Part shown: piece after piece, positions 42,680 through 49,745 of the stretch
Layout of the letters: each line of letters starts with the position of its first letter
Position numbering within the stretch: the first letter of the stretch is position 1
Source of the DNA: Amycolatopsis balhimycina FH 1894
GTDB lineage: Bacteria > Actinomycetota > Actinomycetes > Mycobacteriales > Pseudonocardiaceae
Assembly (NCBI RefSeq): GCF_000384295.1
Contig: NZ_KB913037.1
Span: 1,345,975-1,409,974 of the forward strand
Length of the DNA stretch: 64,000 nucleotides
Direction of reading: 5' to 3'
Program-made: the position numbers and the translations under genes
Notes under the pieces: generated by a model
The model's input: the letters and a program-made list of their open reading frames with translations, nothing else
What the model was told of the DNA's origin: nothing
Databases searched by the model: none

Positions 42680-42756
42680 CCTCGACGTCGCGGGGATCAC
42701 GCCGGATTGCCGCCGCCAGTGCCTGCACTCGCCTACCAAGGAAGCTAGGTAAGTAA

Positions 42757-43938
42757 ATGAGCAATCTCAGCAGGAGGAACGCTCTTTCCCTCGGCGTCGC
42801 GCTGGGTCTGGCGAGCGTGGCGAGCGCCGTTCCCGCCTGGGCGTCGGCCGCGGGCACCGACCCGTGGTGGGTCTGGGACGACGAAGCAGACAACCTGGTG
42901 GCGGGGCTCGTCGACAGCGGCCAGGTCCCCGCGGTCAACACCGCGCTGCGGCCGTGGCTGAACAACGGCGACCCGCTGCCCGCCGGACTGCCGGCCGGCC
43001 TCGCCGCCCACCTTCAGCAGGCCAACCGGCTGCCGTCCTGGGCCGACCGCGCCAAGCTGCGCCGCGCCGCCGACTTCAACCGCCGCAAGGACACCTACCT
43101 GTTCGTGCTCTACGGCCTCGGCAGCGGCATCATGAGCACGGTGATCCCGCGGGAAGCCAGGTCGGTGTACTGGTCCGCGGGCGGGGCCGCCATGCAGGAC
43201 CGCGCGGCGAAGACGTTCACCTTCGGCTACGACCTGAGCGAGCAGAACGCGTTCGAGCCCTCGGGCCAGTTCGTCGTCACGGCCAGCAAGACGCGCCTGG
43301 TGCACGCCGCGGTGCGCCACCTGCTGCCGCGGTCGGCGCACTGGCGGGCGGCCGCCGACGAGCAGGTGCCGATCAGCAACGGCGACATCCTGGTGACCTT
43401 CCACAGCCTCGGCACCTTCGTGCACCGGAAGCTGCTCGAATGGCGCGTCCCGATGTCGGCGGCGGACGAGGAGGCGTTCCTGCACCAGTGGCAGGTCGCC
43501 ATCCACCTGCTCGGCGTGCGGGACGAGTTCATCCCCCAGACGTGGGCCGAAGCGGACGCACAGTCGGCGCGGGTGCTCACCCCGCTCCTGGCCCCGACGA
43601 CCGAGGGCAAGGAACTGGCCGAGGACCTGCTCGGGCTGACCGCGCAGATCGACCTGGGCGTCACCCGCGGCTTCCTGAACGAGTTCGTGCGCTACGTGCT
43701 CAGTGACGCGGTGGGCGACTGGCTCGGCCTGCGGCGCGACTACGCCGCGGCCGTCCTCGTCCGCACCGGCTGGCCGGCCTACATCGCGTTCCGCGAAGGC
43801 CTGCTGCCCATCGCGCCGGCCGGGTTCTTCGTGTTCGACCAGTTCCTGCGCGCGCTCGCGATGCTCTTCCTGAACAAGGGCACCTCCCCGACGAGCACGC
43901 CCATCACGATCCCCACCGGGAACCGGCCGGGAGCCTGA
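42757..43938 (+). CDS. lcp: Latex-clearing protein (rubber oxygenase)
   Basis: The 393-residue protein has a Tat signal (NLSRRNALSLG, with an AWASA end near residue 31), so it is exported. It matches the Lcp/DUF2236 haem oxygenases closely: LFVLYGLGSGIMSTVIPREAR, the DRAAKT motif and TASKTRLVHAAVRHLLPRS. The residues known from Streptomyces K30 Lcp have counterparts at a constant offset: Glu133, Arg149, Lys152, Thr153, axial His183 and Arg187. Lcp cuts cis-1,4-polyisoprene outside the cell into oligo-isoprenoid aldehydes and ketones. It is divergent from the double TetR gene, the probable repressor. No oligo-isoprenoid aldehyde dehydrogenase genes are adjacent. Confidence 0.92.
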   Translation: MSNLSRRNALSLGVALGLASVASAVPAWASAAGTDPWWVWDDEADNLVAGLVDSGQVPAVNTALRPWLNNGDPLPAGLPAGLAAHLQQANRLPSWADRAKLRRAADFNRRKDTYLFVLYGLGSGIMSTVIPREARSVYWSAGGAAMQDRAAKTFTFGYDLSEQNAFEPSGQFVVTASKTRLVHAAVRHLLPRSAHWRAAADEQVPISNGDILVTFHSLGTFVHRKLLEWRVPMSAADEEAFLHQWQVAIHLLGVRDEFIPQTWAEADAQSARVLTPLLAPTTEGKELAEDLLGLTAQIDLGVTRGFLNEFVRYVLSDAVGDWLGLRRDYAAAVLVRTGWPAYIAFREGLLPIAPAGFFVFDQFLRALAMLFLNKGTSPTSTPITIPTGNRPGA

Positions 43939-43963
43939 ACCCCGCTTCGGTGGCCGTCGTGCG

Positions 43964-44524
43964 TCATCCGTCGGCGAGACGCTGGATGGTCGCGCCCAGC
44001 CAGGCCTCGAGTTCCGCCGGGTCGCCGAGTTCGGAACGCAGCACCCGGCGGCGAGTCGAAACGCCGAGCACGAACGCGTCGATCGCCGCGGCGCGCGCGT
44101 GGGCGTCGGCGTCGTCCAGCCCGCTGTCGCGCAGGTAGCGCCGCAGCGGCTCGAACGAGTTCGTGTCGAGGAAGGCGGCCAGCGCCTCCGCCGCCTCCGG
44201 GCGTTCGCCGGACGCGCGTTGCAGCACCAGCAGCGGGTCCTCCCCCGGTGCGCCGGACCAGCGCCGGACGATGCTCGCCGCGAGCCGCGACCCGAGCTCG
44301 GAACGGTCGCCGCCGAACGAGTCCGCGACCGGGATCTCCACCCGGGTCGCGGCCAGGAAAAGGCCGTCCTTGCCGCCGAAGTAGCGCGTGATCAGGTTCG
44401 GCGACACACCGGCCGCGTCGGCCACGCCCTTGACCGTGACCGCCGCGTACGCGTGCTGGGCGAATTGGCGTTTCGCCTGGTCCAGGATCCGCTGTTTCGT
44501 CGCGGGGGCGTTGCGCGAAGTCAT
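43964..44524 (-). CDS. TetR-family regulator of the epoxide hydrolase gene
   Basis: ATG 44524 gives 186 residues with a TetR helix-turn-helix (KQRILDQAKRQFAQHAYAAVTV, then GVSPNLITRYFGGKDGLF) and a helical C-terminal domain. The start codon lies at the edge of a 38-bp perfect palindrome that also covers the start of the divergent hydrolase gene. There is no ribosome-binding site in the normal place, so the mRNA may be leaderless, or translation may begin at an ATG inside the palindrome. Autorepression and repression of the hydrolase are expected. Confidence 0.87.
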   Translation of the reverse strand: MTSRNAPATKQRILDQAKRQFAQHAYAAVTVKGVADAAGVSPNLITRYFGGKDGLFLAATRVEIPVADSFGGDRSELGSRLAASIVRRWSGAPGEDPLLVLQRASGERPEAAEALAAFLDTNSFEPLRRYLRDSGLDDADAHARAAAIDAFVLGVSTRRRVLRSELGDPAELEAWLGATIQRLADG

Positions 44525-44561
44525 GTGTACGAGCATACACAAATGTGTATGCTCGTACACA
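44524..44561. promoter_or_regulatory. Perfect 18-2-18 palindrome covering both divergent start codons
   Basis: TGTGTACGAGCATACACA (44524-44541), two A residues, then TGTGTATGCTCGTACACA (44544-44561). The arms are exact reverse complements. The first bases of the TetR and hydrolase start codons are the outermost bases of the palindrome. Binding by the TetR protein would shut both genes. Confidence 0.88.
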
Positions 44562-45601
44562 TGACCGAAGAGATCCGCGTGAGACTGCAGCGCACGCGCC
44601 GTGTCACGACCCCGTGGCGGGACGACGAGACGCGGGGCATCAGCGCCACCAAGCTCGACGAACTGCTCGAATACTGGGCCGGCGGCTACGACTGGGGTCC
44701 GCACGAGCGCCGCATCGGCGAACTTCCGTGGACGACGGCCCGGGCGGGCGGCACCGAACTGCGGATGATCCACCAGCGGTCCGCGGATCCCGGCGCGCCG
44801 GTCGTCGTGCTGCTGCACGGCTGGCCGGACTCGGTGCTGCGGTTCGAGCGCGTCCTGCCGCTGCTCACGGACGTGCACGTAGTGGTTCCCGCGCTGCCGG
44901 GCTTCCCGTTCGCGGCGCCGCTCACCGCGCCGGGCATGTCGGTCGACCGGATCGCCGGGATCGTCGCGGACGCCCTCGACGAACTCGGCTACCCGCGCTA
45001 CACGCTCTCCGGCGGCGACGTGGGTGGCACCGTCGCCGAAGTCCTCGCGGCCGGGCACCCGGACCGGGTGACCGCCCTGCACCTCACGAACGTCGCCCCG
45101 CAGCACGCTTTCGCGGCGGACCCGGCGAAGCTCGCGCCGGACGCGGCGGCCTACCTCGGCCGGGCGGCCCAGTGGTTCCGGGCCGAGGGCGGGTACATCG
45201 CCGAGCAGTCGACGCGGCCGAACACCCTCGCCGTGGCCCTCGGCGACTCCCCCGCCGGCCTCGCCGCCTGGATCGTCGAAAAACTGGAGGCCTGGTCCGA
45301 CGAGGCCGCCTTCACCCCCGACGAGTTGCTCACCTGGGTCACCGCCTACTGGGTCACCGGCACGATCGGCACCTCGTTCGCCACCTACGCCGAACCGGTC
45401 ACTCTCCCCCGCCGGATCGACACGCCGACCGTGCTGTCGGTGTTCCCCCGCGACACCAAACCGGAGCCGCGAAGCTACGCCGAAGCGTTCCTGAACGTCC
45501 ACGACTACGTGGAGCACGCCGCCGGCGGTCACTTCGCGGCTTGGGAACAGCCCGAGGCCTACGCCGACGACGTACGCCGCGCGGTCGAGCTGGGCGGCTG
45601 A
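44561..45601 (+). CDS. Epoxide hydrolase-like alpha/beta hydrolase
   Basis: ATG 44561 gives 346 residues; ATGs at 44543 and 44549 inside the palindrome would add a short MCMLVH extension. The N-terminal epoxide-hydrolase cap (LDELLEYWAGGYDWGPHERRI) precedes an alpha/beta hydrolase with HGWPDSVLRFERVLP (HGxP oxyanion region), nucleophile Asp in SGGDVGG and the late His in GGHFAAWEQPE. Family members open epoxides or act as related hydrolases on xenobiotics. A 13-bp unit is tandemly duplicated across the stop codon (45587-45612). It is controlled by the divergent TetR, probably in response to its substrate. Confidence 0.86.
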   Translation: MTEEIRVRLQRTRRVTTPWRDDETRGISATKLDELLEYWAGGYDWGPHERRIGELPWTTARAGGTELRMIHQRSADPGAPVVVLLHGWPDSVLRFERVLPLLTDVHVVVPALPGFPFAAPLTAPGMSVDRIAGIVADALDELGYPRYTLSGGDVGGTVAEVLAAGHPDRVTALHLTNVAPQHAFAADPAKLAPDAAAYLGRAAQWFRAEGGYIAEQSTRPNTLAVALGDSPAGLAAWIVEKLEAWSDEAAFTPDELLTWVTAYWVTGTIGTSFATYAEPVTLPRRIDTPTVLSVFPRDTKPEPRSYAEAFLNVHDYVEHAAGGHFAAWEQPEAYADDVRRAVELGG

Positions 45602-45630
45602 GCTGGGCGGCTGAGCGGACGCCAGAACCG

Positions 45631-46317
45631 TTATCGCGTGAGGAATCCGCCGTCGACGAAGAGGTCGTGGCCGTTGATCCCGCCGTTGCGGAGCAGGAAG
45701 TCGGTGGCGTCCGCGATCTCCGCCATGGTGACCAGCCGCCCGATCGGGGTGCGCTCGGCGACCTGCCCGGGGTCGGCGTCGCGCCATCGGGGACTGTCGC
45801 CCACCAGCCCCGGGTGCAGCGCGTTGACCCGGTGCGGCGCGATCTCGACGGCGAGTGTCTTCACCAGGCCGGTGACCGCGCTGTTGAACGTGGTGATGAC
45901 GGTCGAGCCCGGATAGGGCCGTTCCTTGGCCAGGCCGCCGAAGAGGACGACCGACGCTTCCGGGGTGAAGCGTTCCCGCAGCACTCGGACGGCCTCGGTG
46001 TAGCCGACCAGCTTGGTGGTCACAGCGGTGACGGCCTCGGCGATGTCGAAGTTCCGCAACGTGTTCGGGCGCTGGTGACTGGCCGTGATCACCAGGTGAT
46101 CGAGGGACGGCACGCCGTCGGCCGAGGCGGCGATCGTCTCCGGCCGGGCGAGGTCCAGGCCGATGCCGGTCGCCGCGGGCCCGATCTCCTTCGCGACCGC
46201 CTCGGCGCGCCCCGCGTCGCGCCCGGCGATCACCACGGTGCCGCCCCGGTCCGCGTGCCGCTGGGCCATGAACCGGCCGAGCCCGTCGGTCCCGCCGATG
46301 ATCATCGCAGTGCTCAT
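45631..46317 (-). CDS. SDR-fold protein lacking the usual YxxxK
   Basis: ATG 46317, behind GAGGGG, gives 228 residues. The N-terminal NAD(P)-binding motif is present in variant form (IIGGTDGLGRFMA), as are ITAS in strand 4 and the end motif LFVDGGFLTR. In the place of the catalytic YxxxK the sequence reads STVITTFNSAVTGLVKTLAVE, with no Tyr-x3-Lys. It may still bind nucleotide but is probably not a classical dehydrogenase. It is divergent from a TetR gene, with a palindrome between them. Confidence 0.78.
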   Translation of the reverse strand: MSTAMIIGGTDGLGRFMAQRHADRGGTVVIAGRDAGRAEAVAKEIGPAATGIGLDLARPETIAASADGVPSLDHLVITASHQRPNTLRNFDIAEAVTAVTTKLVGYTEAVRVLRERFTPEASVVLFGGLAKERPYPGSTVITTFNSAVTGLVKTLAVEIAPHRVNALHPGLVGDSPRWRDADPGQVAERTPIGRLVTMAEIADATDFLLRNGGINGHDLFVDGGFLTR

Positions 46318-46338
46318 GGTGTTCCCCTCGATCCTTGT

Positions 46339-46352
46339 TGACCACTTGGTCA
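46339..46352. promoter_or_regulatory. TetR operator TGACCACTTGGTCA
   Basis: A palindrome with 6-bp arms and a 2-bp centre, between the SDR start (46317) and the TetR start (46398). The location fits repression of the SDR gene and of the regulator itself. Confidence 0.7.
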
Positions 46353-46397
46353 TTAACGAGCATAGCGAGGTGCTGACCGATGGGTAAATTAGGCGTC

Positions 46398-47003
46398 ATG
46401 ACCAGACGCCCGCATCGGCGCGATCCGGAAGGCCACCGTCAGGCCGTCCTGGACGCGGCCCGCACGTGCTTCGGCGAACGAGGCTTCGCGCGGGCGACGG
46501 TGCGCGAGATCGCGGCGCGCGCCGGAGTCACCCACGGCCTGGTGCTGCGGCAGTTCGGGTCGAAGGAGCAGCTGTTCCTCGCCGCGGTGCCCGGGCACCG
46601 GGAGCTGGACCAGGTGATCGCCGGAGACCCGGAAACACTCCCGGACCGCGTCGCGCACGCCTACGTGGAGCGGATGGAGGCCAACGCCGCCGTCGACCCC
46701 CTCGTGGTCCTGCTGCGCAGCATCGCCTCGGACCAGCAGGCGGCGGCGAAGCTGTACAGCGCGATGGAGGCCGGCAGCATCCGGGCGTACCGCGAAGTCA
46801 TCGACGGCCCGGACGTCGCCGCGCGCGTCGCGATGCTCGGCGCGCAGCTCATCGGCGTCACGGTCAACCGGTACATCGCCCGCACCGGACCGCTCGCCGA
46901 GCTGCCCGCGCCCGCGCTCACCGCGCACCTGGCCCGCGTGCTGCGGCACATCCTCTTCGACTCCGGGCCAAGTCTGGCTCCGGAGGGGTCCGCGACGTCG
47001 TGA
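46398..47003 (+). CDS. TetR-family regulator divergent from the SDR gene
   Basis: ATG 46398 gives 201 residues (an ATG at 46380 would add six). The helix-turn-helix is near residues 14-58 (RQAVLDAARTCFGERGFARA, then VTHGLVLRQFGSKEQLF). The C-terminal domain is a TetR type common in actinomycetes. It probably represses the SDR gene through the 46339 palindrome. Its stop overlaps the first arm of a terminator hairpin. Confidence 0.87.
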   Translation: MTRRPHRRDPEGHRQAVLDAARTCFGERGFARATVREIAARAGVTHGLVLRQFGSKEQLFLAAVPGHRELDQVIAGDPETLPDRVAHAYVERMEANAAVDPLVVLLRSIASDQQAAAKLYSAMEAGSIRAYREVIDGPDVAARVAMLGAQLIGVTVNRYIARTGPLAELPAPALTAHLARVLRHILFDSGPSLAPEGSATS

Positions 47004-47046
47004 ACGACTCTTTCCTGTCGCCGGACGTCATGAACGAGTCGTTCAC
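47000..47046. terminator. GTGAACGACTC/GAGTCGTTCAC hairpin
   Basis: Arms of 11 bp at 47000-47010 and 47036-47046 with a 25-base loop, directly at the end of the TetR gene. The arms resemble the TGAATGACTCATTCA element at 4744, so it is part of the same family of intergenic hairpins. Confidence 0.6.
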
Positions 47047-47407
47047 GGCATCCGATGACCACTGCGAAGCCGGGCGGAATCTGCTTTCCTGGAACAGGGA
47101 TCGGCATCTGGACCATGCGGATTGATTGCCGATTCGAAGCGTTTACGGTCTATTAACTTCGCCTGAACACGCCGCACACATCACTCGATCGGCCCCACCA
47201 AATTTTTCGACACATTCAAGCCCACGACTCGGACATTTAGCCCATCACCAGGAGGCAACTACGCCCAGAAGCGCAGGCCAGGTGACAGCCCGTACGCAAC
47301 CAGGGTGATAGCCCTCCTGGAACGTACCCATACAGGCGTACGCTTTGGTACCGTATGAGTGATGCACCGAGCGTGCTCGGGCAGGTCAAACGCCAGGGGG
47401 AAGCTCA
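47047..47407. other. Gene-free stretch upstream of the response regulator
   Basis: About 360 bp with no gene I can support and a clearly lower GC content (for example GTTTACGGTCTATTAAC near 47140 and CCAAATTTTTCGACAC near 47200). The last 70 bp, with GGTACCGTATGAG at 47347, lead into the regulator at 47408 and presumably hold its promoter. Confidence 0.5.
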
Positions 47408-48070
47408 ATGTCCATCGTTCATGCACCGCAAGCGGAAAAGGCGACCACGAGTATTTTGGTCGTCGATCATCAAACATTGGTCCGGGAAGGTCTGCGCGCG
47501 ATTTTGACCACCCGGCCGGAGTTTCACATCGTCGGCGAGGCCGCGGACAGCAGCGCGGCCGCTTCCCTGGCCGGGGAGAAACGTCCGGACGTGGTCCTGC
47601 TGGACGTCGACACACCGGGGAAAAGCATCGCCGAGACGATCCGGATGATCCGGAAAGCCTCCCCTTTGTCCGAAATAATCACCCTTGCCGACTGCGATGA
47701 ATCAGAAACCGTGCGCGAACTGCTGGACCTGGGGGTCCGCGGTTATCTTCTGAAGAATTCGAGTCAATGGGCGCTGATTGCCGCTATCTACAACGTCCAG
47801 CACGGAAACGAGTCCGCGGTGCTGCTCGTTTCGCGGTCCAGCATCAATCAGGCGAGTCCGGCCACCAAGTCGCTTTCACCGATCGAGATCAGCATTCTCC
47901 GGCTGGCCGCCAAGGCGATGACGAACGGCCAGATCGCCGTCCGGCTGGAACTTTCCGAAGCCGTGGTGAAGAAGCACCTGCGCAACGTCTTCGCCAAGCT
48001 GGGTGCCGTTTCCCGGCTGGATGCCGTGAACAAGGCCGTCGCGGCCCGGCTGGTGCCTTCGCTGCCCTGA
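47408..48070 (+). CDS. Orphan NarL/FixJ-type response regulator with altered acidic pair
   Basis: The 220-residue protein has a receiver domain (about residues 15-130) and a LuxR HTH (LSPIEISILRLAAKAMTNGQ, then LSEAVVKKHLRNVFAKLGAVSR). The phospho-acceptor Asp (VVLLDVDTPG) and the conserved Lys (RGYLLK) are present, but the magnesium-binding acidic pair reads Asp-His (VVDHQTL) instead of Asp-Asp. No kinase is adjacent. It stands tail to tail with the polyketide operon, so it is a probable pathway regulator that may work without phosphorylation. Confidence 0.86.
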   Translation: MSIVHAPQAEKATTSILVVDHQTLVREGLRAILTTRPEFHIVGEAADSSAAASLAGEKRPDVVLLDVDTPGKSIAETIRMIRKASPLSEIITLADCDESETVRELLDLGVRGYLLKNSSQWALIAAIYNVQHGNESAVLLVSRSSINQASPATKSLSPIEISILRLAAKAMTNGQIAVRLELSEAVVKKHLRNVFAKLGAVSRLDAVNKAVAARLVPSLP

Positions 48071-48109
48071 CCGGAGTCCTGTTTCTCCGGACTGCCGGCC
48101 GGTGAAACA

Positions 48110-48140
48110 GGTGGCCGGCCGGCACTGCCGGCCGGCCACC
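48110..48140. terminator. GC-rich hairpin between convergent genes
   Basis: Fifteen-base-pair arms (48110-48124 and 48126-48140) around a single base, between the response regulator stop and the end of the polyketide operon. It can stop transcription in both directions. Confidence 0.7.
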
Positions 48141-48168
48141 GTTTCCCTTCTCGTCGCCGATCCTTCGA

Positions 48169-48639
48169 TCAGTCGACGCCGACCGCCGCGGAAGCGACCG
48201 CCGCCTCGACGCACTGCTTGATGTGCTGCTGCTGCGCCTGCGACGCGCGGTTCAGGTAGTCGGCCATCCCCGCGTCGTCGGTGTGCGCTCCGGCCTTCAT
48301 TTCGAAGTCCTGCACCCAGCGCAGCCGGATCCCGCCCGGCTCGGGCAGGTATTCCCAGACCAGGTTCATGTACTTGAACACCCCGGTCTCGATCCGGCGG
48401 GCCCGGACGAGCAGCGCGGCCCGGTCGAGCTCCCGTTCGGAAACCCAGCTCCACACGCGGCCCTGCGGGTCCGGATGTGTTCTCAGCCGGAACCGGACGA
48501 CGTTGTCGTGTTCCCCGAGCACCTCCGCCCCGGCGTACTCGCTGAACAGCCGCGGCCACCGCGGCACGTCGTTCGTCATCGCCCAGACCAGATCGAGCGG
48601 CGCGTCGATCAGGACGGAATTGTCCGTGTGTGCGGCCAT
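48169..48639 (-). CDS. SRPBCC aromatase/cyclase, single domain (WhiE-VI-like)
   Basis: The 156-residue protein starts like type II PKS aromatases (NSVLIDAPLDLVWAMTNDVPRWPRLFSEY) and continues with the helix-grip fold (WSWVSERELDRAA, MNLVWEYLPEPGGIRLRWVQDFEMK). A single domain of this length matches the WhiE ORFVI class, which closes and aromatises the first ring of long unreduced poly-beta-ketone chains. It is the last gene of the operon, 4 bp after the ACP gene. Confidence 0.88.
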   Translation of the reverse strand: MAAHTDNSVLIDAPLDLVWAMTNDVPRWPRLFSEYAGAEVLGEHDNVVRFRLRTHPDPQGRVWSWVSERELDRAALLVRARRIETGVFKYMNLVWEYLPEPGGIRLRWVQDFEMKAGAHTDDAGMADYLNRASQAQQQHIKQCVEAAVASAAVGVD

Positions 48640-48643
48640 GCCC

Positions 48644-48898
48644 CTATACCTCCGCGGCCCGGCGGTTGAGGTACTCGATCACGGTGCCCGGAGTCGGCAG
48701 TTCGGCGAGGGTGTCGTCCGGGATGCGGATGCCGTACTCGCGCTGCACCAGTGCGCTCAGCTCCAGCAGGGCGATCGAGTCGTAACCGATCTCTTCGAAC
48801 GACGTGCCGAGTGTCGTGACGTCCGTCCAGTCCACGCCGGCGTCTCCGGCCGAGGTTTCGAGCATGCGCTTGAGATCCAGCACGGTGAACTCGGTCAT
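48644..48898 (-). CDS. Type II PKS acyl carrier protein
   Basis: ATG 48898, behind GGAGG, gives 84 residues. Ser41 in EEIGYDSIALLELSALVQ is the phosphopantetheine site. It carries the growing poly-beta-ketone between KS-CLF and the cyclases. It is unusual only in position, at the far end of the operon from KS and CLF. Confidence 0.93.
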   Translation of the reverse strand: MTEFTVLDLKRMLETSAGDAGVDWTDVTTLGTSFEEIGYDSIALLELSALVQREYGIRIPDDTLAELPTPGTVIEYLNRRAAEV

Positions 48899-48938
48899 GC
48901 TTCCTCCAGGGGGTTCTCGATCCAAGCCGTGGGTCACG

Positions 48939-49361
48939 TCAGCCTCCGACCCGGGGTCCGGGCGCGTCCGGGAAGGGCAGCTCCTCCACGTCCACGTGGC
49001 CGAGCTCGGGGCGCGGGGCGAGCGGGGCGAGCTGGAAGACCAGGAACGCCTCGGTCTCCCCGTGGTTCTCGATCCGGTGCCGCTGACCGCGCCGCACCAT
49101 CAGCGCTTCGTCGGCGGCCAGCGCGACCGGCTCACCGTCCACTTTGATCACCACATCGCCCCGGACGACGTAGAGGAACTTGTCCGAGTACGGGTTGTAC
49201 TGCTCGGCGACGAACTCCTCCGGCTGGAGCGTCAGCGTGGCCAGGAAGCCCGCCGTCGCGTCCACGTTGCGCGGGCTGAGCATGATCCGCACCTGCCCGC
49301 CGATCCGGCGGATGGGCTCGACGTCCCCGCCCGCCACCTTGGTCACTTTCTGCTTGTGCAT
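48939..49361 (-). CDS. Cupin-domain polyketide tailoring enzyme
   Basis: ATG 49361, behind AGGAG, gives 140 residues. The single cupin barrel is seen in FLATLTLQPEEFVAEQYNPYSDKFLYVVRGD and VRRGQRHRIENHGETEAFLVFQ. Cupins of this type occur in spore-pigment and pentangular polyketide clusters (WhiE ORFII class) as cyclases or oxygenases. It is located between TcmI-like cyclase and ACP genes. Confidence 0.85.
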   Translation of the reverse strand: MHKQKVTKVAGGDVEPIRRIGGQVRIMLSPRNVDATAGFLATLTLQPEEFVAEQYNPYSDKFLYVVRGDVVIKVDGEPVALAADEALMVRRGQRHRIENHGETEAFLVFQLAPLAPRPELGHVDVEELPFPDAPGPRVGG

Positions 49362-49374
49362 CCGTTTCTCCTTT

Positions 49375-49716
49375 TCAGGCCGGGGTTTCCGGACCGGTGG
49401 ACCAGGTGTAGAACGGCATGGCCATCGAGTCCCGCAGATCCCGCCAGGTCGCCGGGTCGTAGCGCTCGAGGTGTGCGTCCAGCTCGGTGTTGATGGTGCG
49501 GAAATCGGGCCTCTCACGAGCTTTGCCGAGGCGTTCCAGCAGGTCGTCCGGCCCCTCGACGAGGTGGAAGTACAGGTCGTGGAACCGGAACAGCGTGCGC
49601 CGCGTGAGGCCGACTTCGTGCGGCATGTCACCGCGGTCGTGCTCGGCGAACAGCTCCGCGACCCGGTCGGCGTGTCCCGGCTTCAGCTTCAGCACGAACA
49701 GTGTCCTGGACGTCAT
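49375..49716 (-). CDS. TcmI-family polyketide cyclase
   Basis: The 113-residue ferredoxin-like protein matches TcmI / WhiE ORFVII cyclases (TLFVLKLKPGHADRVAELFAEHD, GLTRRTLFRFHDLYFHLVEG, MAMPFYTWST at the end). These close a late ring in aromatic polyketides. It precedes the cupin gene by 13 bp, so two cyclase-type enzymes are made together. Confidence 0.92.
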   Translation of the reverse strand: MTSRTLFVLKLKPGHADRVAELFAEHDRGDMPHEVGLTRRTLFRFHDLYFHLVEGPDDLLERLGKARERPDFRTINTELDAHLERYDPATWRDLRDSMAMPFYTWSTGPETPA

Positions 49717-49745
49717 TTCTCCTTCTCCTGTCGTGATCGGAGTGG

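Noticed and set aside
47126..47308. 60-codon frame in the gap before the response regulator
   Set aside because: No ribosome-binding site, no domain and composition unlike neighbouring genes.
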